From: DASSUW01 sp963789005
GTDB taxonomy: Bacteria > Actinomycetota > Thermoleophilia > Solirubrobacterales > Solirubrobacteraceae
Reading direction: 5' to 3'
DNA length: 64,000 bases
Assembly (NCBI GenBank): GCA_963789005.1
Contig: CAWBIZ010000015.1
Location: 682,001-746,000, forward strand
Notes under the pieces: model-generated
Told to the model about the DNA's origin: nothing
The model's database searches: none
Seen by the model: the letters and a program-made list of their open reading frames with translations, nothing else
Program-made: the position numbers and the translations under genes
Shown: positions 53,145 through 60,713 of the stretch, in pieces
Position numbering within the stretch: position 1 is the stretch's first letter
Layout of the letters: each line of letters begins with the position of its first letter

Positions 53145-54649
53145 TCTTCATCGGCTTCATGGGGGCCGGCAAGACGTCGGCGGCACGCGCCGCCGCCGGC
53201 CTGGTCGGCGTGCGCGCGGTCGACGCCGACCACGAGATCGAGCATCGCCTCGGGACGACGATCGAGGAGCACTTCGCGGCGCACGGCGAGGCCGCGTTCC
53301 GGGAGCTCGAGGAGCAGGTCGTGTGCGAGCTGCTCGAGCGCCCGCCGACGCCGGTGCTGTCGCTGGGAGGCGGCGCGGTGACGTCGGAGCGGGTGCGGGA
53401 GCTGCTGCGCCGGCACACCGTGGCCCTGCTCGACGTCGACATCGAGACCGCCTGGCGCCGCGCGGGCGGGCGGCGGCGGCCGCTCGCGCAGGACCGCGAG
53501 CGGTTCGAGGCGCTGCATGCCGAGCGCAGCCCGCTCTACGACACGGTCGCCGACGCGGTGCTCACGGACTCCTCGCGCGAGGAGGTGCGGCGCGCGGTGC
53601 CGGCGCTGCGGGCGCTCCCGCGTGCCCCGCAGGGCACGCGGCTGCTGTGGGCGTCGGCGGCCTCGGGCAGCTATCCCGTGCACGTGGGGGAGGGGCTGGT
53701 GGGCAGCGGCTTCTGGCCGGTCCCCGGCCGCCGCTTCCTCGTCACCGACGACGCGGTCGGCGAGCTGTACGCCGAGCGCCTGGAGTCCGTCGCCGACCTG
53801 CGCTTCCCGCCGGGAGAGGAGCACAAGACGCTCGGCACCGTCGAGCGCCTGCTGCGCGAGCTCGCCGCCGCGGGCATGGACCACGACGACCACCTGGCCG
53901 CGCTCGGGGGCGGCGTGGTGGGCGACGTCGGCGGCCTCTGCGCGGCGCTCTACCAGCGCGGGGTGCGGGTGGTCCAGGTGCCGACGACGCTCGTCGCGCA
54001 GGTCGACTCCGCGTACGGCGGCAAGACCGGCGTCGACCTCCCGGAGGGCAAGAACTACGCCGGCGCGTACCACCAGCCCACGGCCGTGCTCGTCGACCCG
54101 TCGACGATGGCCACCCTGCCGCAGGCCGAGCTCGCGTCCGGCTGGGCGGAGGTGATCAAGACCGCGCTGATCGCCGGCGGCCGGCTGTGGGAGCGGGTGC
54201 GCTCGGGCGCACCGCTCGACCGCGACCTCGTGCTCGCCTGCGCGCGTACGAAGCTCGCCGTGGTGGCGAGCGACGAGCGCGACGCCGGCCGCCGCCAGAC
54301 CCTCAACCTCGGCCACACGGTCGGGCACGCGATCGAGACCGTGACCGGCTACCGGCGCTACCGGCACGGCGAGGCGATCGGGCTCGGGCTGCTGGCCGCC
54401 CTCCGGCTGTCGGGCCAGGGGCCGCTGCGCGACGAGGTCGCGGAGCTGCTCGCGGCACGCGGGCTGCCGACGACGCTCGACGGGGCCGTCGACCCCGCCG
54501 CCGTCGTGGCCGCCACCGCGCGCGACAAGAAGCGCCGGCACGGTCGCGTGGGGTTCGTGCTCGTCGAGGCGCCGGGCGACGTCCGGCCCGGGCGCCCGGT
54601 GCCGGACGGCGAGCTGCGCGCCGCCGTGGCAGAGTTGCAGGGGCCATGA
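53126..54649 (+). CDS. aroKB: Fused shikimate kinase/3-dehydroquinate synthase
   Basis: 507 residues, two enzymes in one chain. Residues 1-165 are shikimate kinase (FIGFMGAGKTSAARAAA Walker A, LSLGGGAVTSERV, RRPLAQDRERFEALHAERSP). Residues 170-505 are DHQ synthase (PPGEEHKTLGTVERLL, LGGGVVGDVGGLCAALYQRG, TTLVAQVDSAYGGKTGVDLP, LNLGHTVGHAIE metal His, RHGEAIGLG, ARDKKRRHG). AroK usually acts two steps after AroB. Similar AroKB fusions are known, for example in Thermotoga. Confidence 0.95.
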   Translation: MEAPALVFIGFMGAGKTSAARAAAGLVGVRAVDADHEIEHRLGTTIEEHFAAHGEAAFRELEEQVVCELLERPPTPVLSLGGGAVTSERVRELLRRHTVALLDVDIETAWRRAGGRRRPLAQDRERFEALHAERSPLYDTVADAVLTDSSREEVRRAVPALRALPRAPQGTRLLWASAASGSYPVHVGEGLVGSGFWPVPGRRFLVTDDAVGELYAERLESVADLRFPPGEEHKTLGTVERLLRELAAAGMDHDDHLAALGGGVVGDVGGLCAALYQRGVRVVQVPTTLVAQVDSAYGGKTGVDLPEGKNYAGAYHQPTAVLVDPSTMATLPQAELASGWAEVIKTALIAGGRLWERVRSGAPLDRDLVLACARTKLAVVASDERDAGRRQTLNLGHTVGHAIETVTGYRRYRHGEAIGLGLLAALRLSGQGPLRDEVAELLAARGLPTTLDGAVDPAAVVAATARDKKRRHGRVGFVLVEAPGDVRPGRPVPDGELRAAVAELQGP

Positions 54650-55080
54650 GAAACCGGGTTGCCGTGCTCCACGGCGTCAACCTCGACGCGCTCAACCGCC
54701 GGCCCGCCGAGCACTACGGCGGCCTCACCTTCGACCGCCTCGAGCGGCGCATCGACGCGTTCGCCCACGAGCTGGGCCTCGACGCGCGCTTCTTCCAGAC
54801 CAACCACGAGGGCGAGTACGTGGAGGAGATCCACAAGGCGAGCGACTACGCCGACGGGATGCTGCTCAACCCCGGGGCGTGGACGCACTACGCGTGGTCG
54901 CTGCGGGACGCGGTCGAGCTCTCCAGCCTGCCCGCCTACGAGGTGCACCTCTCCGACGTCGACAGCCGCGAGCCGTTCCGCCGCGTGTCGGTGCTCGAGG
55001 ACGTGCGCGCCGGGCGCGTGAGCGGTCGCGGCGTCGACGGCTACCGGGACGCCCTGGCGGCGTTGAAGGACCTGCTGTGA
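54646..55080 (+). CDS. aroQ: Type II 3-dehydroquinase
   Basis: 144-residue dodecameric-type dehydroquinase. Motifs are diverged but in place: HGVNLDALNRRPAEHYGG (loop Arg and catalytic Tyr), QTNHEGEYVEEIH, LNPGAWTHYAWSLRDAVE (catalytic His) and YEVHLSDVDSREPFRR. Start ATG overlaps the aroKB stop. The unusual NLDALNRRP in place of NLNLLGxREP suggests a divergent subgroup but not obvious loss of function. Confidence 0.88.
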   Translation: MRNRVAVLHGVNLDALNRRPAEHYGGLTFDRLERRIDAFAHELGLDARFFQTNHEGEYVEEIHKASDYADGMLLNPGAWTHYAWSLRDAVELSSLPAYEVHLSDVDSREPFRRVSVLEDVRAGRVSGRGVDGYRDALAALKDLL

Positions 55081-56135
55081 GCCGTGCCGATCGCCTGGCG
55101 GCGGCGCTCGACGTCGACGCGCTGCTGGTCACCAACCTCGTCAACGTCCGCTACCTCACGGGCTTCACGGGGTCGAACGCGATGGCCGTCGTGGGGCGCG
55201 ACGTGCGCCGCTTCATCACCGACTTCCGCTACGTCGAGCAGGCCGCCGCCCAGGTCGAGGGCTTCGATCGCGAGCTGGCGCCGGCCGACTTCGTGACGGC
55301 GCTCGCCGGCGGCTGGCCCGAGGGGGAGCTGCGGCTGGGGTTCGAGGACGACCACGTCTCCGTGCGCCGGCACGCGCGCCTGCGCGAGGTGATCCCCGAC
55401 CGGATCGAGCTGGTTGCGGCCGGCGGGGTCGTCGAGCGCCTGCGGGCGGTCAAGGAGCCGGAGGAGGTCGAGCGGATCGCGGCCGCCGCGGCCCTGGTGG
55501 ACGCGGTCTACGCGACGGTTCGCGAGCAGGGCCTCGTGGGGCGCACCGAGCGCGAGGTCGCGCTCGCGCTCGAGGACGAGATGCGCCGGCTGGGCGCCGA
55601 GGAGCCGAGCTTCCCGTCGATCGTGGCGTCGTCCGAGCGCGGGGCGCTCCCGCACGCCCGGCCGGCCGATGTGCCGATCGAGCGCGGCACCCTGGTCACG
55701 CTCGACGTCGGCGCCCGCCTCGACGGCTACTGCTCGGACTGCACCCGCACCTGGGCGACCGGCGAGCTGCCGGACGACCTCGCCGAGGCCTACGCGCTCG
55801 TGCTGCGCGCCCAGCAGGCGGGCCTCGACGCGGTCCGGCCGGGCCCCGAGGGCCGCGAGGTCGACGCCGTGGCGCGCGAGCTCATCGCCGCCGCCGGGCA
55901 CGGCGAGCACTTCGGGCACGGCCTCGGCCACGGGGTCGGGCTCGAGGTCCACGAGGCCCCCCGGCTGTCCCGGACCGGCGAGCAGCCGCTGGCGGCGGGC
56001 AACGTCGTCACCGTCGAGCCGGGCGTCTACCTGCCGGGGCGCGGAGGCGTCCGGATCGAGGATCTCCTGGTCGTCACCGAGGACGGCTGCCGCGTGCTCT
56101 CGCAGAGCACCAAGGACCTCGTGACGGTCGACTAG
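55077..56135 (+). CDS. pepQ: Xaa-Pro aminopeptidase-type M24 peptidase
   Basis: 352-residue creatinase-fold metallopeptidase. N-terminal domain (VTNLVNVRYLTGFTGSNAMA) and catalytic domain with Asp/Asp/His/Glu/Glu ligands (LVTLDVGARLDGYCSDCTRT, HFGHGLGHGVGLEVHEAPRL, VVTVEPGVYLPG, GVRIEDLLVV). Cleaves X-Pro peptides. Part of the aroQ-pepQ-efp-nusB order conserved in actinobacteria. GTG overlaps aroQ stop. Confidence 0.93.
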   Translation: MSRADRLAAALDVDALLVTNLVNVRYLTGFTGSNAMAVVGRDVRRFITDFRYVEQAAAQVEGFDRELAPADFVTALAGGWPEGELRLGFEDDHVSVRRHARLREVIPDRIELVAAGGVVERLRAVKEPEEVERIAAAAALVDAVYATVREQGLVGRTEREVALALEDEMRRLGAEEPSFPSIVASSERGALPHARPADVPIERGTLVTLDVGARLDGYCSDCTRTWATGELPDDLAEAYALVLRAQQAGLDAVRPGPEGREVDAVARELIAAAGHGEHFGHGLGHGVGLEVHEAPRLSRTGEQPLAAGNVVTVEPGVYLPGRGGVRIEDLLVVTEDGCRVLSQSTKDLVTVD

Positions 56136-56147
56136 GGTCCAGACCCC
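56135..56147. repeat. Stop-abutting palindrome GGGTCCAGACCCC
   Basis: Degenerate element beginning on the last base of the pepQ TAG stop and ending 2 bp before the next -35. Confidence 0.6.
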
Positions 56148-56149
56148 GC

Positions 56150-56177
56150 TCAAGACACCGGCGCGGCGGGCCGATAT
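56150..56177 (+). promoter_or_regulatory. Sigma-28-type promoter of exoprotein gene
   Basis: TCAA (56150-56153), 16 bp, GCCGATAT (56170-56177), 8 bp before ATG 56186. Confidence 0.83.
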
Positions 56178-56185
56178 CGGGTTCG

Positions 56186-57721
56186 ATGGAACTCCGAGCC
56201 CGCACCCGCCCATTGCGCCGCGCCGCCCTCGTGGCCGCCGCGCTCCTGGTGCCCGCCGTCGCGGGCACTTCCACCGCCCAGGCCGCCAAGGCCCCCGTCG
56301 TCAAGCGCATCACGCCGAAGCACGTCTTCGTCGGCGAGACCATGACGGTCCACGGCCGCTACTTCCGCCGTGGCCTGAACAAGAACACCGTCGCATTCAA
56401 GCGCGCGGGCGCGAAGGCCGTGTTCGTGAAGGCCGAGAAGGGCACCGCGAAGCTGCTGAAGGTCAAGCTCCCCAAGCGACTCGAGAGCGTGCTGCTGATC
56501 CGCAACGGCACCCCCATCCCCACGAACCTGCAGATCCGCGTGCTCTCCACCAAGTTCGGCAAGCGCTACACGAGCAAGCGCCTTTCCCCGGTCGTCGGCG
56601 CCGAGAAGCCGCCCGCCCCGCCGAAGCCGCCGGTGGCGGACCCGGATGCGGACTGCGACGGCGACGGGACCAAGAACGGCGTCGACACCGACGACGACAA
56701 CGACCTGCTCTCGGACGCGCAGGAGAAGAGCCTCAAGCTCGACGGCTGCCACGTCGACTCCGACCGCGACGGCGTCGAGGACGGCTACGAGTACCGCTCG
56801 GCGCTCGACCTCAACGACGACGAGCACGACAGCGGCGGCCAGTCGACGCCCTACCCCGAGAAGCGGCCGTACCCGAACGGGCTCGACAAGACCGACGCGA
56901 GCACGGACCACGACGGCGACTCGCTGAGCCTCAAGGACGAGTACGACCTCTGGAAGTACACGATCCGCAAGGGCGCCGCGCGCACGCTGTCCGGCCTGGT
57001 GTACTCCGCGGGCGAGCAGTACTCGGTCAAGAACGCCAGCGGTCATCCGAGCCTGGCGGCCGCCGGCTACGACAAGCAGGCCGAGTTCCTGGCCTGGGCG
57101 TCGGGCGCCGCCTACCAGCCCGTCGGGCTCGCCAACCCGGGCAACACGATCGCCGACGGCCCGGACAGCGGCGACGACTGGTGGGTCCGCAGCCCGTTCG
57201 ACATCCGCGACTTCGACCGTGACGGCAACGCGGCCGAGACGGCGACGTACTACGACCACATCGTCAACGGCTTCCTCGACGACGGAGAGCGCGACGAGGA
57301 CGCCGACGGCCTCCCGAACCAGTGGGAGAGCACCGGCTGCATGGTCCCCGAGTACTGGCCGGCCGTGTACGACAAGGAGACGAAGTACTACGTCAACTAC
57401 ACCGGCGTGCGCCTCGACGACGAGGACACGGACGGAGACGGCGTGCGCGACGGGGCGGACGACCAGGATCACGACGACGTCCCCAACGTCATGGAGTGCA
57501 GTCGCTACCGCGCCCACGGCGCCGTGGCAGGCCTCGACGCGCCGGACCTCGACCTGACCGCCGTGCCGAGCCGCCCCTGGCGCGGCTTCGTCAACCCCTT
57601 CAACCCGTGCCTCCCGCACCCTGAGGCGCGGACCTGCCGGCGCTACCTGTCGACCGGCGCCACGATCGGCAAGTGGGCCCCGTTCAACCCGGACGAGGAC
57701 TACTACCTCATCCGGAACTAG
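56186..57721 (+). CDS. Secreted IPT-domain and calcium-repeat protein
   Basis: 511 residues. Signal peptide (RRAALVAAALLVPAVAGTST), an IPT/TIG-type Ig domain (VKRITPKHVFVGETMTVHGR) and a Pro-rich linker lead to many Asp-rich thrombospondin type 3-like repeats (DADCDGDGTKNGVDTDDDND; DSDRDGVEDGYEY; DTDGDGVRDGADDQDHDDVP). Expected to be a calcium-stabilised extracellular protein, possibly an adhesin. Its promoter matches the pilus genes. Inserted between pepQ and efp, which are usually adjacent. Confidence 0.85.
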   Translation: MELRARTRPLRRAALVAAALLVPAVAGTSTAQAAKAPVVKRITPKHVFVGETMTVHGRYFRRGLNKNTVAFKRAGAKAVFVKAEKGTAKLLKVKLPKRLESVLLIRNGTPIPTNLQIRVLSTKFGKRYTSKRLSPVVGAEKPPAPPKPPVADPDADCDGDGTKNGVDTDDDNDLLSDAQEKSLKLDGCHVDSDRDGVEDGYEYRSALDLNDDEHDSGGQSTPYPEKRPYPNGLDKTDASTDHDGDSLSLKDEYDLWKYTIRKGAARTLSGLVYSAGEQYSVKNASGHPSLAAAGYDKQAEFLAWASGAAYQPVGLANPGNTIADGPDSGDDWWVRSPFDIRDFDRDGNAAETATYYDHIVNGFLDDGERDEDADGLPNQWESTGCMVPEYWPAVYDKETKYYVNYTGVRLDDEDTDGDGVRDGADDQDHDDVPNVMECSRYRAHGAVAGLDAPDLDLTAVPSRPWRGFVNPFNPCLPHPEARTCRRYLSTGATIGKWAPFNPDEDYYLIRN

Positions 57722-57748
57722 GCGCTCCGCAGCACTTCTCCAGACCGG

Positions 57749-57784
57749 CCGAGGCCCGCCACACGGCGGGCCTCGGTCGTTTCG
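57749..57784 (+). terminator. Strong terminator after exoprotein gene
   Basis: Perfect 12-bp stem CCGAGGCCCGCC/GGCGGGCCTCGG with ACAC loop, followed by TCGTTTCG. Confidence 0.85.
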
Positions 57785-57825
57785 TGAGAGAGTCCGCGAC
57801 GACATCCGCGACCTGGAGGGGAGAG

Positions 57826-58041
57826 ATGGCCGACAGCGTCTACCGCGTCACCGAGGTGATCGGGGTCAGTAGCGAGTCGTGGGAGGCCGCCGCGCGCAAC
57901 GCGGTCGAGACCGCGGCGAAGACGGTGCGCGACCTGCGCGTCGCCGAGGTGGTCCGCGAGGACGTGACGATCGAGAACGGGGCCGTGAGCGGCTTCCGCG
58001 TGCGGCTGGCGATCTCGTTCAAGTACGACTCGGGCGACTGA
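57826..58041 (+). CDS. Dodecin flavin-binding protein
   Basis: 71-residue dodecin family member (VYRVTEVIGVSSESWEAAAR, NAVETAAKTVRDLRVAEV, FRVRLAISFKYD). Dodecins form hollow dodecamers storing FMN/riboflavin or CoA. GGAGGGGAG gives a strong ribosome site for ATG 57826. Monocistronic between two hairpins. Confidence 0.93.
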   Translation: MADSVYRVTEVIGVSSESWEAAARNAVETAAKTVRDLRVAEVVREDVTIENGAVSGFRVRLAISFKYDSGD

Positions 58042-58095
58042 CCCATCCCAGGTGCGGGATCGGCGCCGGCGCGTCGATCCCGTCCGATCGCGGCC

Positions 58096-58112
58096 GGCCG
58101 CGCTGCGCGGCC
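58096..58112 (+). terminator. Possible hairpin after dodecin
   Basis: GGCCGCG-CTG-CGCGGCC, a 7-bp stem in the 139-bp gap. It lies between two direct copies of GATCCCGTCCGA (58076 and 58124), whose meaning is unknown. Confidence 0.4.
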
Positions 58113-58180
58113 TTCGCGCGTGTGATCCCGTCCGAATTTCGGGGGTTCGGCGCGCTCGGGAGGCACTACGCTGTGAAGCG

Positions 58181-58648
58181 GTGCCGCCCGAGCCTTCCAA
58201 GCCCGCGCTGCGAGCCTCCGACGCCGATCGCGAGGAGACCGTCGAGCGGCTGCGCGTGGCCGCCATGGAGGGCCGGCTCGACGCCGACGAGCTCGACGAT
58301 CGCCTGACCGCCGCGTACGGCTCGCGCTGGTGCCACGAGCTGGATCTGCTGACCGCCGACGTCACCCCGCCGGCGCCCCCGGCACCCGCGATCCAGCCGG
58401 TGTTCGTCCGCCCCGTCAAGCGCACCAACCCGCTCGCCGTCGGCTCCCTGACCGTGGCGGTGCTCTTCTTCTGGCTCTGGGGCGTCGCAGCGGTAGCGGC
58501 GGTCGTGATGGGCCACGTCGCGCTCAACCAGATCAGCCGCTCCGGCGGCCGCCAGACGGGCCGCGGCCTCGCGATCGCCGGCACGACGATGGGCTACCTC
58601 CAACTGCTCGCGGTCGCGATCTTCGTCTTCGGCTTCTGGGCCTTCTGA
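58181..58648 (+). CDS. DUF1707/DUF4190 membrane protein
   Basis: 155 residues. The N-terminal DUF1707 (SHOCT-like) segment ASDADREETVERLRVAAMEG, GRLDADELDDRL is followed by a DUF4190 double-helix membrane domain (AVGSLTVAVLFFWLWGVAAV; TMGYLQLLAVAIFVFGFWAF) with GHVALNQISRSGGRQTGRGL between. Widespread in actinobacteria, function unknown. GTG 58181 start is tentative. Confidence 0.78.
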   Translation: MPPEPSKPALRASDADREETVERLRVAAMEGRLDADELDDRLTAAYGSRWCHELDLLTADVTPPAPPAPAIQPVFVRPVKRTNPLAVGSLTVAVLFFWLWGVAAVAAVVMGHVALNQISRSGGRQTGRGLAIAGTTMGYLQLLAVAIFVFGFWAF

Positions 58649-58673
58649 GCGTCGCCCTACACTCGGGCCGCGC

Positions 58674-59234
<561 letters not shown>

Positions 59235-59255
59235 ACGGGCTACCCTCAGCCGGCC

Positions 59256-59657
59256 ATGCGCCGGTCCGAGCAACGCCGCGCGGCGGTCTTCGCGCTCTAC
59301 CAGCACGACCTCACCGGCCGCCCCCTCGACGACGTCTTCGAACGCGACGCCGCCAGCTTCACGCGCGCGCTCGCGCACGCGACGGCCGACAATGCCGAGG
59401 AGCTGGACGAGCACATCGCGCGCAACGCGCGGGGGTGGACGATCGACCGGATCGCGCCGCTCGAGCACGCCATCCTGCGGGTCGCGCTGCTGGAGATGCT
59501 CCATCCCGACCTGATCGAGGCCGAGCACCCGATCCCCGCCGAGGGAGCGATCGACGAGGCCATCGAGATCACCAAGGCCTTCTGCGGCGCCGACGCGCCC
59601 GGCTTCGTGAACGGCATCCTCGGCGCGGTGCTGCGGGAGGTCCGGCATGCCGCTTGA
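59256..59657 (+). CDS. nusB: Transcription antitermination factor NusB
   Basis: 133-residue all-helical NusB (RRSEQRRAAVFALYQHDLTG, IAPLEHAILRVALLEMLHPD, PAEGAIDEAIEITKAFCGAD, FVNGILGAVLREV). Binds boxA RNA with NusE for rRNA antitermination. Overlaps xseB by 11 bp. Confidence 0.94.
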   Translation: MRRSEQRRAAVFALYQHDLTGRPLDDVFERDAASFTRALAHATADNAEELDEHIARNARGWTIDRIAPLEHAILRVALLEMLHPDLIEAEHPIPAEGAIDEAIEITKAFCGADAPGFVNGILGAVLREVRHAA

Positions 59658-59844
59658 GCGGCTCGTCGAGCGCCTCGAGCGGATCGCCGCCGAGCTGCGC
59701 GCGGGCGACCTCGAGCCCGAGCGGGCCGCCGCGCTGGTCGACGAGTGCGCGCGCCTGGCCGCCGAGGCCGGGGCAGAGCTCGACCGCGAGGTCCGCGCCG
59801 CCGAGACCGGCCCGGCAGGACAGCTCGCGCTCGAGCAGCAGTGA
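59647..59844 (+). CDS. xseB: Exonuclease VII small subunit
   Basis: 65-residue coiled-coil protein with the XseB pattern (ERLERIAAELRAGDLEPERA, then ALVDECARLAAEAGAELDRE). The large subunit xseA, often adjacent, is not in this window. ATG lies in the nusB 3' end and the stop overlaps the GTG of the prenyl synthase. Confidence 0.8.
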   Translation: MPLERLVERLERIAAELRAGDLEPERAAALVDECARLAAEAGAELDREVRAAETGPAGQLALEQQ

Positions 59845-60713
59845 GCTACCCCGACGGCCTGCGCGAGCAGGTCGAGCAGTACCTGGAGGGCCTGACCTTC
59901 TCCGACGAGCCGGCCACCGCGGGCCTCGAGGAGGCGATGCGCTACTCGCTGCTCGCCGGTGGCAAGCGCATCCGTCCCGTGCTCGCCCTCGCCACCGCCA
60001 GCGCGCTCGGCCGCCCGTCTGAGGAAGTGCTCCCGCTCGGCGCCGCGCTCGAGCTCATCCACACCTACTCGCTGATCCACGACGACCTCCCGGCGATGGA
60101 CGACGACGAGCTGCGGCGCGGCCGCCCGACCTGCCACGTCAAGTACGGCGAGGACGTCGCCATCCTCGCCGGGGACGGGCTCTACGCCGAGGCCTTCCGC
60201 CACCTGCTCGGCAGCCAGCCCGGCGAGCCCGACCACGTCCTGGCCGCCGCCGCCGAGCTGGCGGGCGCCACCGGGGTCAACGGCATGGTCGGCGGCCAGT
60301 ACATCGACGTCCGCAACCTCGTCCCGGAGGGCGAGGTCAGCCTCCAGCAGCTGCACCAGCTCAAGACCGGGCGCCTGATCCGAGCCTCCGTCGAGTGCGT
60401 GCTGCTCCTCACGAGCGGCCCGGACGCCTCCACTAGACTGCCTGACTTCCGCGCCTTCGCGTCAGAGCTCGGCCTCCTCTTCCAGATCGTCGACGACATC
60501 CTCGACGTCACGGGCACCGAGGATGCGCTGGGAAAGCCGCGAGGAAGCGACGAACGACACGGCAAGCTCACCTACGTGAGCCACTACGGAATCGACGGCG
60601 CCCGCCGGATGGCCGCCGACTCACACGGCAATGCCCGCCAGGCCCTCGACAGGGCTGGCGGAGCAGCAGAGCTCCAGCAGATCACCGACTTCATCTACAC
60701 CCGGACCTCGTGA
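59841..60713 (+). CDS. ispA: Geranylgeranyl/farnesyl-type polyprenyl synthase
   Basis: 290-residue trans-prenyltransferase. First Asp motif DDLPAMDDD, second DDILD, substrate sites GGKRIRPVL and FQIVDDILDVTG. Makes C15-C20 diphosphates. Its overlap with dxs (GTGA) couples precursor supply and chain elongation. Product length cannot be read with certainty. Confidence 0.92.
   Translation: MSYPDGLREQVEQYLEGLTFSDEPATAGLEEAMRYSLLAGGKRIRPVLALATASALGRPSEEVLPLGAALELIHTYSLIHDDLPAMDDDELRRGRPTCHVKYGEDVAILAGDGLYAEAFRHLLGSQPGEPDHVLAAAAELAGATGVNGMVGGQYIDVRNLVPEGEVSLQQLHQLKTGRLIRASVECVLLLTSGPDASTRLPDFRAFASELGLLFQIVDDILDVTGTEDALGKPRGSDERHGKLTYVSHYGIDGARRMAADSHGNARQALDRAGGAAELQQITDFIYTRTS

Noticed and set aside
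58076..58135. Two GATCCCGTCCGA direct repeats as a regulatory or mobile element
   Set aside because: Only two 12-bp copies 48 bp apart in a GC-rich gap, with no partner protein or similar sites noticed elsewhere in the window.
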